Shown piece after piece: positions 40,577-51,042 of a stretch of 64,000 bases of DNA. The translations under genes and the position numbers were made by a program. The notes beneath the pieces were generated by a model that saw only the letters and a program-made list of their open reading frames with translations, was not told the DNA's origin and did not search any database. The DNA comes from a bacterium SCSIO 12696 (lineage in GTDB: Bacteria > Pseudomonadota > Gammaproteobacteria > Pseudomonadales > Porticoccaceae): positions 1,364,001 to 1,428,000 of the forward strand of contig CP073744.1 in the NCBI GenBank assembly GCA_024397955.1, read 5' to 3'. The stretch's first letter is position 1, and every line of letters begins with the position of its first letter.

Positions 40577-42502
40577 TTACTTAGCTGGATCGGCAGCGTT
40601 GTCATCGAGAGGTTTATCGTCATCAGAGTCCAGACTTCCCTCAGTTTTATCAGCGGATGAGCCGCCACCAAAGTCACTGTCTTGCCAATCCCGTGGCGCG
40701 CGCACTTTGCGCCGCTCCATCAGGTCTTTCACCTGCTCCGAATCGATGGTTTCGTATTCCATCAACGCATCTTTCATGGCTTCCAGCACATCTCGATTCT
40801 CTTCCAATAGACCTTCGGCAGTTTTATAGCAGTCATCAAGGATTTTGCGGATTTCCTCATCGATCTCGCGAGAGGTACGCCCGGAATAGGTTTTGTTGCC
40901 ACTGCCAGGCATTTGCGAATCTTCTTCACCATAGAGCACTGGCCCCATGACGTCGGACAAACCCCAGCGGGTCACCATATTGCGGGCGATATTGGTAGCC
41001 TGCTCAATATCACTGGATGCACCAGTAGATACCGCATCAGCACCACCCACCATATCTTCGGCAATACGACCACCGTAAGCGGACGCAATGCGCCCCAACA
41101 GATAGCGACGGCTGTGACTGTGTTTGTCGTCTTCCGGCAGGTACTGAGTAACACCCAGGGCACCGCCACGAGGAATAATGGTGACCTTGTGTACCGGGTC
41201 GTGCTCGGGCATGTGGTAACCAACGATAGCGTGACCCGCTTCGTGGTAAGCGGTCATTTCTTTTTCCGCCTCGGACATCACCATGGAACGGCGCTCAGCA
41301 CCCATCATGATCTTGTCGCGAGCTTTTTCAAACTCTTCCATGGTGACCAGGCGCTTGTCGGAACGAGCGGCAAACAAGGCTGCCTCATTCACCAAGTTGG
41401 CCAAGTCTGCACCGGAGAACCCGGGTGTACCACGGGCCACCACTCGCAGATCCACATTGTCATCAACTGGCACCTTGCGCACATGCACCTGAAGAATTTT
41501 CTCACGACCGCGGATATCCGGCAGGCTCACATACACCTGGCGGTCAAAACGGCCTGGGCGAAGCAGGGCTTTATCCAACACATCGGCACGATTGGTGGCG
41601 GCGATCACAATCACGCCTTCGTTACCTTCAAAGCCGTCCATTTCGACCAACAATTGGTTGAGGGTTTGCTCGCGCTCGTCGTTGCCGCCGCCCCAGCCGC
41701 CACCACGATGGCGACCTACGGCATCGATTTCGTCAATAAAGATAATGCAAGGGGATTGCTTTTTGGCTTGCTCGAACATATCGCGCACACGAGAAGCACC
41801 CACACCCACAAACATTTCCACAAAGTCGGAGCCGGAAATGGAGAAGAAAGGTACTTTCGCCTCCCCCGCAATGGCTTTCGCCAACAGGGTTTTACCAGTA
41901 CCAGGGGGGCCCACCATCAGCACACCCCGGGGAATACGGCCGCCTAAGCGTTGGAAACGGCTGGGATCGCGCAAAAACTCCACCAGCTCGTGGACATCTT
42001 CTTTCGCTTCGTCAACACCGGCCACATCGGAGAAGTTGGTTTTAATCTGGTCTTCAGAGAGCAGTTTGGCTTTGCTCTTGCCGAACGACATGGGGCCGCC
42101 CTTACCACCGCCAGCGCCACCCTGCATCTGGCGCATAAAGAACATAAAAATAAACAAAATCAGCAAGATAGGGAAAGACGCTACCAACAGCTGAGTCCAA
42201 ATGCTCTGCTTTTCGGGCTCTTTGGCTTTGATGCGGACATTGTTGTTGTAGAGGTCGTCCAACAGCTTCATGTCCAGCACTTCAGGGCGCACCACTTTAA
42301 AAGGTGTACCACTGCCGGTGCGGCCATCGATGGTCTGGCCACTGATGGTAACTTCACTCACCTGCCCGCTGCGCACTTGATCGATAAAATCGGAATAATC
42401 CAGCTCAGACACATTACCGCTGGGAGCCAGATTATTAAATACAGACAGCAAGATGATCGCAATCACCAGCCATAAAATGAGATTTTTCGCCATATCGTTC
42501 AA
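40577..42502 (-). CDS. ftsH: ATP-dependent zinc metalloprotease FtsH
   Basis: 641 residues from a TTG at 42502 with GAGG 8 nt upstream; the ATG at 42493 (MAKNLILW) is the alternative, and both forms are used for homologues. Two membrane helices (about 11-25 and 102-123) flank a periplasmic domain. The AAA+ module has Walker A GPPGTGKT (198-205), [13 protein letters not shown] and the SRH. The zinc site is HEAGH. It degrades membrane proteins and LpxC, tying it to LPS control. It is downstream of rlmE. Confidence 0.97.
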   Translation of the reverse strand: MNDMAKNLILWLVIAIILLSVFNNLAPSGNVSELDYSDFIDQVRSGQVSEVTISGQTIDGRTGSGTPFKVVRPEVLDMKLLDDLYNNNVRIKAKEPEKQSIWTQLLVASFPILLILFIFMFFMRQMQGGAGGGKGGPMSFGKSKAKLLSEDQIKTNFSDVAGVDEAKEDVHELVEFLRDPSRFQRLGGRIPRGVLMVGPPGTGKTLLAKAIAGEAKVPFFSISGSDFVEMFVGVGASRVRDMFEQAKKQSPCIIFIDEIDAVGRHRGGGWGGGNDEREQTLNQLLVEMDGFEGNEGVIVIAATNRADVLDKALLRPGRFDRQVYVSLPDIRGREKILQVHVRKVPVDDNVDLRVVARGTPGFSGADLANLVNEAALFAARSDKRLVTMEEFEKARDKIMMGAERRSMVMSEAEKEMTAYHEAGHAIVGYHMPEHDPVHKVTIIPRGGALGVTQYLPEDDKHSHSRRYLLGRIASAYGGRIAEDMVGGADAVSTGASSDIEQATNIARNMVTRWGLSDVMGPVLYGEEDSQMPGSGNKTYSGRTSREIDEEIRKILDDCYKTAEGLLEENRDVLEAMKDALMEYETIDSEQVKDLMERRKVRAPRDWQDSDFGGGSSADKTEGSLDSDDDKPLDDNAADPAK

Positions 42503-42609
42503 CTAACCGACCTCTTTCCAATACAGGGCGCAGAAAAGGCTGCGCGATCCATTATCCTCTGATTGCCGCCCGACTCAACCGGGTTTACGACTGTTTACAG
42601 ACCCACGGG

Positions 42610-43278
42610 TTAACAACCTTTAAAGCCCTTGGCAACGATGTACACTTCACGAGAGCGGGCGCGGGAGGCATCGGGTTTGCGAGTAACCACCTGCCGATAG
42701 CGTTGACGCACTTCTTTGAGCCAACTGTCAAAACCTTCCCCCTGGAATACTTTGGCAGCAAAACTACCACCAGGTTTCAACACCTGATCTGCCATATCCA
42801 GCGCCAATTCTACCAAATACATGGCCCGCGGCTGATCCACCGCCTTCATTCCACTCATATTGGGGGCCATATCCGAAATTACAAGGTCTACTTCAACCCC
42901 GTTAATCGCCGCCATGATTTCCTCAAAGACGGCGTCATCGGTGAAATCCCCTTGCACAAACTGCACCCCAGCCAGGCTATCCATGGGCAAAATATCCGAT
43001 GCAATGACCTGCCCACCATGGCCGACACGCTCTGCCGCCACTTGAGACCAACCGCCGGGAGCAGCGCCCAGGTCAACGACCGTCATTCCATGCTGAATCA
43101 ACCGGTCTTTATCACACAGCTCCAGCAATTTATAGCTGGCCCTGGAGCGATAACCATCCTCGCGCGAACGCTTGACGTAAACATCCGATTCATGCTCCCT
43201 CAACCAGTCTTTACTGCTTTTGGAACGGGACTTAGCCCCTTTGGATGACGAAGCTGTAAAGTTGTGCTTATCAGACAT
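42610..43278 (-). CDS. rlmE: 23S rRNA 2'-O-methyltransferase (U2552)
   Basis: 222 residues. The Rossmann SAM site is [17 protein letters not shown], the catalytic Asp is in [11 protein letters not shown], and Lys is in [11 protein letters not shown]. The N-terminus is basic ([19 protein letters not shown]), longer than in E. coli. It methylates U2552 in the 23S A loop and is heat-induced together with ftsH in enterobacteria. It is divergent from yhbY across 94 bp. Confidence 0.96.
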   Translation of the reverse strand: MSDKHNFTASSSKGAKSRSKSSKDWLREHESDVYVKRSREDGYRSRASYKLLELCDKDRLIQHGMTVVDLGAAPGGWSQVAAERVGHGGQVIASDILPMDSLAGVQFVQGDFTDDAVFEEIMAAINGVEVDLVISDMAPNMSGMKAVDQPRAMYLVELALDMADQVLKPGGSFAAKVFQGEGFDSWLKEVRQRYRQVVTRKPDASRARSREVYIVAKGFKGC

Positions 43279-43372
43279 AGAACGAAAAATAGGGGTTTGG
43301 CGGGTTTTCCGTTAGAATGCGCGCCGCACTATACACGGTCATTCCGTGACAAGCTAACTACAGGATCACAGC

Positions 43373-43675
43373 ATGCCACTGTCAAACGACGATAAAAAAC
43401 ACCTGCGCCGCCTTGGGCACAACCTGAACCCGGTGGTTACCGTGGCGGGCAATGGCCTCAGCGAAGCGGTACTGGCAGAAATCGAGCGCGCCTTGGCAGA
43501 TCATGAGTTGATTAAGGTGAAATTTGCCATCGGTGATCGGGACGCGAAAAAACAGGCCATGGACGAGGTGTGCAGCAAAACCGGCGCGGAGCTGGCCCAA
43601 ACCATTGGTCATATTGGCCTGCTGTACCGCAAGGCGGAAAAGCCCAACCCAAAACTGTCCAACTTGCTGCGCTGA
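43373..43675 (+). CDS. yhbY: YhbY/CRM-domain RNA-binding protein
   Basis: 100 residues with a single CRM domain: KKHLRRLGHNLNPVVTVAGNGLSE, ALADHELIKVKFAIGDRDAKK and the terminal IGHIGLLYRKAEKPNPK. The GxxG-like loop and fold associate with pre-50S subunits in E. coli. It is divergent from rlmE, a conserved pairing, and is followed by a strong bidirectional terminator. Confidence 0.94.
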   Translation: MPLSNDDKKHLRRLGHNLNPVVTVAGNGLSEAVLAEIERALADHELIKVKFAIGDRDAKKQAMDEVCSKTGAELAQTIGHIGLLYRKAEKPNPKLSNLLR

Positions 43676-43689
43676 AAATACCCAAATAC

Positions 43690-43727
43690 AAAAAAGGCGG
43701 CCTGGTTTTATCCATGCCGCCTTTTTT
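43690..43727. terminator. Bidirectional terminator between yhbY and the DUF547 gene
   Basis: The 12-bp stem AAAAAAGGCGGC (43690-43701) / GCCGCCTTTTTT (43716-43727) has a 14-nt loop. T-runs on both strands serve the convergent genes. Confidence 0.9.
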
Positions 43728-43743
43728 ATTGAGAGTATCGCAA

Positions 43744-44562
43744 TCAGGGCTTATTCAAATCCCAGTCGTATTCGTATTTTACCTTGCCGCGATACTCGCG
43801 CATTTTTTGCCCCAGCGCTTCTGGCGCGTAACGGCTCAGGGCTTCGATAACAGCTCGCTCTGAATCGCCAAAATCAATGCCATACCATTCAAATATTTTT
43901 GATAACACCAAACGGCCTTTGTCATCAAAGTGCGCACCGCGTTTGTGGGACAGATACTCTTTTGCCCCCAAATCCAGCAGCGCTTCTGAATTCTCAGCGG
44001 TAAAGGCCGCAGCCTGCAGGTTCGGGCAACCGATGCTGGCGCAGTTCACCGCAAAGTGCAGGCGCGGGTCATTCCAGATAGGACGCAGAATGCGGTGCTC
44101 GATATCGTTCAGAGTCAGTTCCTCACCGGCCACTTCCGCCAGTGCATCGTCCCAGGGCCCCCAGGTAAACAAACCGCCACCAACTTTTAATATGGATTTA
44201 ACTGGGTAGGCTTCCAGCATTCTCTGAATCGTCAGGGCGTTGTAAAAGTTAATCCAGTAGGCTTGCTGCTCTGCTTTGGAGTATTTTCTGGGATCCAACT
44301 CCTGAAGGTAATCCAGGTAGTCCGTCAACAGTTCTTCGCCCTCCTCGTTAACAGCGCCGTAGTCGAAGCGATTGATGCCTGATGGGTGGCCGCCTTGCAA
44401 ATATTTATCCAGAACTTGCTGCCACAGGCTGTGATCAATCACCTCGGAATTTGATTCAACAGAACTGTCCCAAATACTCCACAGCTCTGACTTGGGTGCC
44501 GCGCTGGAAAACATGGACACACTCAATAAAAAAGCCATTGAAACGATTTTTGTCAACTTCAC
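43744..44562 (-). CDS. DUF547 domain-containing secreted protein
   Basis: 272 residues from a GTG at 44562 with GGAGA 8 nt upstream. A signal peptide (about 1-21, ..SVSMFSSA) precedes a DUF547 domain with QAYWINFYNALTIQRML and the Cys pair in HFAVNCASIGCPNL, then LSKIFEWYGIDF. The family function is unknown; the His/Cys pattern resembles papain-like/transglutaminase folds, but no catalytic role is established. It lies 21 nt downstream of a GT2 glycosyltransferase gene on the same strand, so they are probably co-transcribed. Confidence 0.85.
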   Translation of the reverse strand: MKLTKIVSMAFLLSVSMFSSAAPKSELWSIWDSSVESNSEVIDHSLWQQVLDKYLQGGHPSGINRFDYGAVNEEGEELLTDYLDYLQELDPRKYSKAEQQAYWINFYNALTIQRMLEAYPVKSILKVGGGLFTWGPWDDALAEVAGEELTLNDIEHRILRPIWNDPRLHFAVNCASIGCPNLQAAAFTAENSEALLDLGAKEYLSHKRGAHFDDKGRLVLSKIFEWYGIDFGDSERAVIEALSRYAPEALGQKMREYRGKVKYEYDWDLNKP

Positions 44563-44583
44563 TGCAATTGTCTCCGAATTAAA

Positions 44584-45327
44584 TCAATGTGATACAGAGC
44601 GGGCTTGCAGGTTACCCCTGCGCTGCCGCCACCATAATGAAAAGATGGTTTGCAAAATCCCTCGGGCAGCACCAATGACGCCCTTTAAGGTTCCGCTAAT
44701 TTTTGATTCGCCAATACGTTTGAGGGTGGTCACCGGCACCTCAGCAACATCAAGGCCATGTATAAGCGCTTTGACTTGCATTTCCACGGTCCAGCCAAAC
44801 GCCATATCTGCCATATTCAAACGCTGTAATGCCTGATAGTTAATAGCTCGAAAAGGCCCGAGGTCCGTCACAGGTGCACTCCAAAAAAATCGAATCAGCG
44901 CACTGGCCAGCCAATTGCCGAAACGCTGGGGAGTGGTAAGCGCACCTTTTTCACAACGCCCCAAAACCCGTGAGCCAATCACCAGGTCAACGTGCTCCAA
45001 TTGATCAAGAAGCAGAGGAATTTCCCGAGCACATACGGAATGATCACCATCCACAAACACCACAACATCAGGCCGATCCAGTGCTTTGATCGCAGTCTGA
45101 CAAGCTGCTCCATAACCGGGGCGAGGCTCATAAACTACCTGTGCTCCCGCGTCGCTGGCCACTTGGGCCGTGTTATCACTGGAACCGTTATCACACACCA
45201 CTACGCGATCAACCAATTGCGCGTTCTGCTTATTTTTCAGCTTCAGTAAATCATTCACCACCAAACCAATGGCAGCGGACTCGTTATAAGCGGGCACAAC
45301 GGCAACAACTTTTTTGTGGCGGTACAT
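44584..45327 (-). CDS. Glycosyltransferase family 2, polyprenyl-phosphate sugar synthase-like
   Basis: 247 residues. The GT-A fold has VVAVVPAYNESAAIGLVV, VVVCDNGSSDNT, the acidic motif VVFVDGDHS, and later GPFRAINYQAL and MAFGWTVEMQVKAL. It resembles the DPM1/undecaprenyl-phosphate glucosyl/mannosyl transferase group and lacks the two C-terminal membrane helices of GtrB-type enzymes. The start ATG has GGAG 5 nt upstream. It is divergent from a GT-C membrane glycosyltransferase gene, which suggests it makes the lipid-linked sugar that enzyme uses (inference). Confidence 0.85.
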   Translation of the reverse strand: MYRHKKVVAVVPAYNESAAIGLVVNDLLKLKNKQNAQLVDRVVVCDNGSSDNTAQVASDAGAQVVYEPRPGYGAACQTAIKALDRPDVVVFVDGDHSVCAREIPLLLDQLEHVDLVIGSRVLGRCEKGALTTPQRFGNWLASALIRFFWSAPVTDLGPFRAINYQALQRLNMADMAFGWTVEMQVKALIHGLDVAEVPVTTLKRIGESKISGTLKGVIGAARGILQTIFSLWWRQRRGNLQARSVSH

Positions 45328-45421
45328 CTCAACTCCAACTGTTGTTTACCCGGCGTTTGACTCTACTTTCGCAATTTAGTTTTGCGGAACTTTTTCGGTG
45401 TTATTCACTCACTACTCGGTT

Positions 45422-46732
45422 ATGAAAAAAATTTCTTTTGGTGGTTTTTTTTCACCGCATATTGCCGGCTTTCTGAGTGCTTTGGGGTATGCGTGGCTGT
45501 CCCTGTCATCCCAACAGGAAGGCAGCGCTGACCTTTGGGACTTATGGGGCGTTAGCTTTTTCTGCGGATTTTTTTGCTTTGCCCTGTGGTATCAACTCGG
45601 AAAAAATCAAGGCAAAACGTTGACAGTAGGCGCAATGCTTGGTTGGGCATTGCTGTTCCGGTTAATTGGCACAACCAGCTTTCCAATAATGGAGGACGAT
45701 TTTTATCGCTTTCTGTGGGATGGCCGCATGTTGGTGGAGACTGGCACTCCCTACACTCAAGCTCCGGCGGAATTCTTTGCCAATGATGGACTGTCGGATA
45801 TTGAAGAAGAATTGCTAACGGGCATTAACCACCCAGAAGTAAAAACCATTTACGGCCCGGCCAACCAATACATTTTTGCCGCCGCCTATTTACTGGCGCC
45901 CGGGCAAGTTTGGCCACTACAGCTGTTATTTGCACTGATGGATATCGGGTTGATTTTGGTGCTACTGAAAATAGCGCCGGTACGCTCGGTTCTGCTTTAC
46001 GCCTGGTGCCCATTAGTGGTTAAGGAATTTGCCTTTACTGCCCACCCGGACATTATTGCACTATTGCCTTTGGTGGCTGCACTGGTCACCACCAAACGGC
46101 AGCAGTTTTATCGCACCGCCGCCTGGCTTGCCCTTGCAGTGGCCGCCAAAGTATTTGCACTTATTCTGGTTCCCTTACTGCTGCGCTTTCAGTGGCGATG
46201 CTGGCTGCTGTTTGCGACAATTTTGGCGGCCCTCTGGCTGCCGATCAGTGGCGGGCAACTCCCAGAGGGGTTGGCAGCGATGGCAACTGGCTGGCAATTC
46301 AACGCACCACTGCATCAGCTGCTGTATACATACGCCAATCCGCAGGCGGTGAAAGTGGGTTTGCTAGTGCTGTTTTGCGTCGGCTGGGCTATTTACGCCT
46401 GGAAACACATTAAGACACCCCTGAATACATTACCTGGGGGGGATTGGCTATTCGCCATGCTGCTTATTTGCAGCCCGGTCCTAAATCCATGGTACGCCAT
46501 TTGGATATTGCCGTTTGCGGTGCTATGGCCAAGCCGCTGGACCTGGACAATGTCGCTGGCAGTTTTGCTTGCCTACGCTTCTGGCATCAATCTGCCAAAC
46601 TCCGGACTCGCCTTGTACCAACAGCCGGTCTGGGCGATTGGCCTTGAATTTGCGGCCATAGCTCTCGCTATCGCCTGGGATACACAAAATCATTGGCGCA
46701 ATAAAAAACCCTCGCTAATGCGAGGGTCTTAA
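45422..46732 (+). CDS. GT-C family integral membrane glycosyltransferase
   Basis: 436 residues from ATG 45422, with about 11-12 hydrophobic segments. The first large loop carries MEDDFYRFLWDGRMLVETG, the acidic motif of GT-C enzymes that use polyprenyl-phosphate sugars, followed by VKTIYGPANQ. The last third has LICSPVLNPWYAIWILPF, typical of bacterial mannosyltransferase-like GT-C proteins. The sugar and acceptor cannot be read. It is divergent from the GT2 gene across 94 bp. Its last 25 nt overlap the terminator of the next, convergent gene. Confidence 0.82.
   Translation: MKKISFGGFFSPHIAGFLSALGYAWLSLSSQQEGSADLWDLWGVSFFCGFFCFALWYQLGKNQGKTLTVGAMLGWALLFRLIGTTSFPIMEDDFYRFLWDGRMLVETGTPYTQAPAEFFANDGLSDIEEELLTGINHPEVKTIYGPANQYIFAAAYLLAPGQVWPLQLLFALMDIGLILVLLKIAPVRSVLLYAWCPLVVKEFAFTAHPDIIALLPLVAALVTTKRQQFYRTAAWLALAVAAKVFALILVPLLLRFQWRCWLLFATILAALWLPISGGQLPEGLAAMATGWQFNAPLHQLLYTYANPQAVKVGLLVLFCVGWAIYAWKHIKTPLNTLPGGDWLFAMLLICSPVLNPWYAIWILPFAVLWPSRWTWTMSLAVLLAYASGINLPNSGLALYQQPVWAIGLEFAAIALAIAWDTQNHWRNKKPSLMRGS
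46702..46729 (-). terminator. Intrinsic terminator of the small secreted-protein gene, inside the GT-C 3' end
   Basis: The stem ACCCTCGC (46708-46715) / GCGAGGGT (46720-46727) has loop TAAT. On the minus strand six T follow. It lies within the last codons of the plus-strand glycosyltransferase gene. Confidence 0.8.
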
Positions 46733-46764
46733 ATAACAAACGAAGCTGTTAAAAATGCATCTGC

Positions 46765-47178
46765 TCAGTACTGTAACTTCATTTTGTAACGTTTGTTGAA
46801 GTAGTGAATCAGTGCCGCCAAATCGTTTCTGGCGTACACATCAATAATTTTTTGATCCGGTGACTCACAGTTATATAGCTGATTGGCAAAGCTAAGAGCA
46901 GCGCCTTTTTTATAGGGCTTCACATGCTTACTTTTGACCTTGGAAGGCTCACCGGTTTTTGCATGATCAATACATACTCGCAGACTGCCATAGCTCTTTT
47001 CACGGCCTGCCACCAACGCCTTACCTCGCTCATACGCAGGATCTACTTGCCTGGTCTGCGGGTTCGGAAAGTTTTGTCGCGAACTTCCGCCATAACCACC
47101 AGAAGCGTCAGCCGCTTGAAAAGGGGCTGCACTGAGGGCAAACACCAGTGCGCCAGAAAAAAGGCTTGCTAACTTCAC
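46765..47178 (-). CDS. Small secreted protein of unknown function
   Basis: 137 residues from a GTG at 47178 with GGAGG 8-9 nt upstream. A signal peptide (VKLASLFSGALVFALSAAPFQAADA) leads to a Gly/Ser-rich stretch, then ERGKALVAGREKSYGSLRVCIDH and LYNCESPDQKIIDVYARNDLAALIHYFNKRYKM. Two Cys residues could form a disulfide. The pattern recalls small cytochrome-c-like helices, but no CxxCH heme site exists. I do not recognise a named family. It lies between greA (110 bp upstream) and the GT-C gene and ends in its own terminator. Confidence 0.75.
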   Translation of the reverse strand: MKLASLFSGALVFALSAAPFQAADASGGYGGSSRQNFPNPQTRQVDPAYERGKALVAGREKSYGSLRVCIDHAKTGEPSKVKSKHVKPYKKGAALSFANQLYNCESPDQKIIDVYARNDLAALIHYFNKRYKMKLQY

Positions 47179-47288
47179 TATCTTATCCTCCACAAAATTT
47201 ACAACAAAGCGATAACGCTTTTCTATTGAACGGAGAAAGGCGGCAAAGTTCCTGAAGATTTACAGCAGCAGAGTTTTAGGCCTGTATT

Positions 47289-47765
47289 TTACAAATGCGC
47301 AACGCTGTCGATTTCGTATTCCACCTCACCAGAGGGGGTATTCACGACCACGACTTCACCTACTTCTTTGCCGATAAGGCCTCGGGCAATGGGTGACTGA
47401 TAGGATATCTTGCCTTCTTTCACACTGGCTTCGTCGTCACCAACAATCTGGTACTTAACGGTTTCATCAGTATCGCAATTAATGATTTCCACCGTGGCAC
47501 CAAAAATCACCTTGTCACTTTCCGGGATGGCGGTAACGTCGATTATCTGTGCGTGAGACAGCTTGCCTTCAATTTCCTGGATGCGACCCTCGGCAAAACC
47601 CTGCTGTTCACGGGCAGCGTGGTACTCGGCATTTTCCTTGAGATCACCGTGTTCGCGGGCTTCTGCAATGGCTTCAACAATGCGTGGACGTTCGACTTTT
47701 TTCAGGTGTTCCAGCTCGGCGCGCAACTTGGCTTCACCGGCGGCAGTCATGGGAATTTTGTTCAT
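47289..47765 (-). CDS. greA: Transcription elongation factor GreA
   Basis: 158 residues. The N-terminal coiled coil starts [25 protein letters not shown] and carries the tip acidic residues in [18 protein letters not shown]. The C-terminal FKBP-like domain ends [20 protein letters not shown]. It rescues backtracked RNA polymerase by stimulating transcript cleavage. It starts 15 nt after the carB stop in the conserved carA-carB-greA order. Confidence 0.97.
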   Translation of the reverse strand: MNKIPMTAAGEAKLRAELEHLKKVERPRIVEAIAEAREHGDLKENAEYHAAREQQGFAEGRIQEIEGKLSHAQIIDVTAIPESDKVIFGATVEIINCDTDETVKYQIVGDDEASVKEGKISYQSPIARGLIGKEVGEVVVVNTPSGEVEYEIDSVAHL

Positions 47766-47780
47766 AGTACTTCTCTTAAA

Positions 47781-50700
47781 TCACTGACCTGCGCCGTGCA
47801 AATCCTGCAAACGGCGCACATTAATACCACCTTCGTACTGCAAGGCATTCACCACAGCGCGGCCACCGGCCAAGGTCGTGGTGTAGTACACACCGTGCTG
47901 TTCGGCGCTGGAGCGGATAGCCGCAGAGTCGGCAATGGCTTGCCGACCTTCGGTGGTATTAATAATTAATTGAATATCGTCTGACTTGATGCGGTCGACA
48001 ATATGAGGGCGACCTTCCTGCACCTTGTTGACCTTCTCCACAGCCAAACCCTCTGCGGCAATCACCGCTGCAGTGCCTTCAGTAGCAACGATGGTGAAGC
48101 CCAGCTCAATCAGGCCGCGGGCTACATCAGCAATGCCGCTTTTATCCGGATCACGAACACTGAGGAACACATTGCCACTGGTGGGGATGGCGTCATTGGC
48201 GCCCAACTGAGCTTTGCCATAAGCCTCAGCAAAGGTCTCACCCACACCCATTACTTCACCGGTGGATTTCATTTCCGGCCCCAAAATGGGGTCGATACCG
48301 GGGAATTTATTGAACGGGAATACCGCTTCTTTCACATTGAAGTGAGTGGGCACCACCTCTTTGGTAAAGCCCTGAGCTTCCAGGCTTTGATCGGCCATAC
48401 AGCGGGCCGCCACTTTGGCCAGCGAGGTGCCGATGCATTTGGACACAAACGGCACTGTACGGGAGGCGCGAGGATTCACCTCAATTACGTAGATTTCGCC
48501 ATCCTGCCAAGCCAGTTGTACATTCATCAGGCCTTTCACGTCCAGCTCGCGGGCCATGGCCTTCACCATATCGCGCATTTCAGCCTGAACCGCTTCCGGC
48601 AGGCTATAGGGCGGCAGTGAGCAAGCAGAGTCACCGGAGTGAATACCCGCCTGTTCGATGTGCTCCATAATGGCACCGATCACCACGGTTTCACCGTCAC
48701 ACACTGCATCGATATCCACTTCAATGGCGGAAGACAGGAAGTAATCCAGCAGTACCGGCGCCTCATTGGAAACACGCACTGCTTCGTTCATATAGCGGTT
48801 CAGCTCTTCTTCCTTGTAGACAATCTCCATAGCGCGGCCGCCCAATACGTAAGAAGGGCGCACTACCAGCGGATAGCCAATGTCATTGGCTTGTTGAATG
48901 GCCTCTTCCGTGGAACGAACAATGGCATTGGGTGGCTGGCGCAGACCCAGCTTGTTGATCATTTGCTGAAAACGCTCCCGATCTTCAGCGCGATCAATGG
49001 CGTCTGGCGTGGTGCCGATAATGGGCACCCCTTCCGCCTCCAGAGCGCGAGCCAGCTTCAACGGCGTTTGGCCGCCGAACTGCACAATGACACCTTTGGG
49101 TTTTTCAACCCGGACAATTTCCAGCACATCTTCCAAGGTCACCGGCTCAAAGTACAAACGGTCTGACGTGTCGTAATCGGTGGATACGGTTTCCGGGTTA
49201 CAGTTGACCATAATGGTTTCGTAACCGTCTTCGCGCATGGCCAGTGCAGCGTGTACGCAGCAGTAGTCGAACTCGATACCCTGACCAATGCGGTTGGGGC
49301 CTCCGCCGAGCACCATTATCTTGTCGCGATCAGATGGCTGTGACTCACACTCGTCTTCGTAGGTGGAGTACATATAGGCGGTGGAGGACGCAAACTCCGC
49401 AGCACAGGTGTCCACCCGCTTGTACACAGGAAATAGTTCCAGAGACTCTCGATGGCGACGTACATCTGTCTCCCCCACACCCAGCAAATCTGCCAGCCGT
49501 GCATCGGAGAAGCCCTTGCGCTTCAGGCGGAACAACTCATCCCGTTGGATATCCACCAGCGTGCGGCCAGCCAACGCTTGTTCTTCAAAGATCAGATCCT
49601 GAATCTGCACCAGATACCAGCGGTCGATGGCGGAAATATCAAACACTTCATCCACGCTCATACCCGCACGGAAGGCATCACCCACGTACCAGATACGCTG
49701 GGAGCCTGGCTCCAGCAGCTCCTGGCGGATAGTAGCCAGAGCCGTGTCGGTGTCACTTCCGGACAAATCCACAATGGGGTCAAAGCCAGCTTTGCCCTCC
49801 TCCAGGCCGCGCAGGGCTTTCTGCACCGATTCCTGGAAGGTGCGACCAATGGCCATGACTTCACCCACTGACTTCATCTGAGTGGTCAGCTTGGCGTTGG
49901 CCTTGGTAAATTTCTCAAAGGTAAAGCGGGGCACCTTGGTGACCACGTAATCAATAGAGGGCTCAAACGATGCCGGGGTTGCGCCGCCGGTAATCTCGTT
50001 TTGCAACTCGTCCAGGGTGTAACCTACCGCCAGCTTGGCGGCCACCTTGGCAATGGGGAAACCGGTGGCTTTGGAGGCCAGTGCCGAAGAGCGAGACACC
50101 CGCGGGTTCATTTCAATAATCACCATGCGACCGGTATCCGGGTGAATACCAAACTGCACGTTAGAGCCGCCGGTCTCCACACCGATCTCACGCAACACCG
50201 CACAGGAGGCGTCGCGCATAATCTGGTATTCCTTATCGGTGAGGGTCTGCGCCGGAGCAACAGTGATGGAGTCGCCGGTATGTACGCCCATGGCGTCAAA
50301 GTTTTCGATGGAGCAGATAATGATGCAGTTGTCGTTTCTGTCCCGAACCACCTCCATCTCATACTCTTTCCAGCCCAACAGAGACTCGTCAATCAACAGC
50401 TCATTGGTGGGCGACAAATCCAGACCGCGAGTACAGATTTCGATCAGCTCCTGGCGGTTGTAGGCAATACCGCCACCGGAGCCGCCCATGGTGAATGAGG
50501 GGCGAATAATCAACGGGTAGCCAAACTGCTCCTGAATCGTCAGCGCTTCCTCCACCGAGTGAGCGATGCCGGAGCGAGGGGTTTCCAAACCGATGGACTT
50601 CATCGCCACATCAAAGCGAGAGCGATCTTCCGCCTTGTCGATGGCGTCTTCGGTAGCGCCGATCAGTTCAACGCCAAATTGCTCCAGCACGCCCTGGCGG

Positions 50701-51008
50701 GCCAGTTCCAGAGCGCAGTTGAGTGCGGTCTGGCCACCCATGGTGGGCAATACCGCATCCGGGCGCTCGGCCTCAATGATTTTCGCCACAGTTTGCCACT
50801 CAATGGGCTCGATATAAGTGGCGTCGGCCATAGCCGGGTCGGTCATAATGGTGGCTGGGTTGGAGTTCACCAGAATTACCCGGTAGCCCTCTTCCCGCAG
50901 TGCTTTACAGGCCTGGGCACCGGAGTAGTCAAACTCACAGGCTTGGCCAATCACAATGGGGCCGGCGCCGAGAATCAGTATGGACTGAATATCAGTTCTT
51001 TTTGGCAT
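47781..51008 (-). CDS. carB: Carbamoyl-phosphate synthase large subunit
   Basis: 1075 residues. Two ATP-grasp halves show [17 protein letters not shown] and [17 protein letters not shown] at their starts, with [16 protein letters not shown] and [18 protein letters not shown] sites. The C-terminal MGS-type allosteric domain follows from about 935. It makes carbamoyl phosphate for arginine and pyrimidine synthesis with the ammonia supplied by CarA. It starts 34 bp after carA. Confidence 0.98.
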   Translation of the reverse strand: MPKRTDIQSILILGAGPIVIGQACEFDYSGAQACKALREEGYRVILVNSNPATIMTDPAMADATYIEPIEWQTVAKIIEAERPDAVLPTMGGQTALNCALELARQGVLEQFGVELIGATEDAIDKAEDRSRFDVAMKSIGLETPRSGIAHSVEEALTIQEQFGYPLIIRPSFTMGGSGGGIAYNRQELIEICTRGLDLSPTNELLIDESLLGWKEYEMEVVRDRNDNCIIICSIENFDAMGVHTGDSITVAPAQTLTDKEYQIMRDASCAVLREIGVETGGSNVQFGIHPDTGRMVIIEMNPRVSRSSALASKATGFPIAKVAAKLAVGYTLDELQNEITGGATPASFEPSIDYVVTKVPRFTFEKFTKANAKLTTQMKSVGEVMAIGRTFQESVQKALRGLEEGKAGFDPIVDLSGSDTDTALATIRQELLEPGSQRIWYVGDAFRAGMSVDEVFDISAIDRWYLVQIQDLIFEEQALAGRTLVDIQRDELFRLKRKGFSDARLADLLGVGETDVRRHRESLELFPVYKRVDTCAAEFASSTAYMYSTYEDECESQPSDRDKIMVLGGGPNRIGQGIEFDYCCVHAALAMREDGYETIMVNCNPETVSTDYDTSDRLYFEPVTLEDVLEIVRVEKPKGVIVQFGGQTPLKLARALEAEGVPIIGTTPDAIDRAEDRERFQQMINKLGLRQPPNAIVRSTEEAIQQANDIGYPLVVRPSYVLGGRAMEIVYKEEELNRYMNEAVRVSNEAPVLLDYFLSSAIEVDIDAVCDGETVVIGAIMEHIEQAGIHSGDSACSLPPYSLPEAVQAEMRDMVKAMARELDVKGLMNVQLAWQDGEIYVIEVNPRASRTVPFVSKCIGTSLAKVAARCMADQSLEAQGFTKEVVPTHFNVKEAVFPFNKFPGIDPILGPEMKSTGEVMGVGETFAEAYGKAQLGANDAIPTSGNVFLSVRDPDKSGIADVARGLIELGFTIVATEGTAAVIAAEGLAVEKVNKVQEGRPHIVDRIKSDDIQLIINTTEGRQAIADSAAIRSSAEQHGVYYTTTLAGGRAVVNALQYEGGINVRRLQDLHGAGQ

Positions 51009-51042
51009 AGTCGATCAATACCCGTTTCGCTGAGACCGCCGA

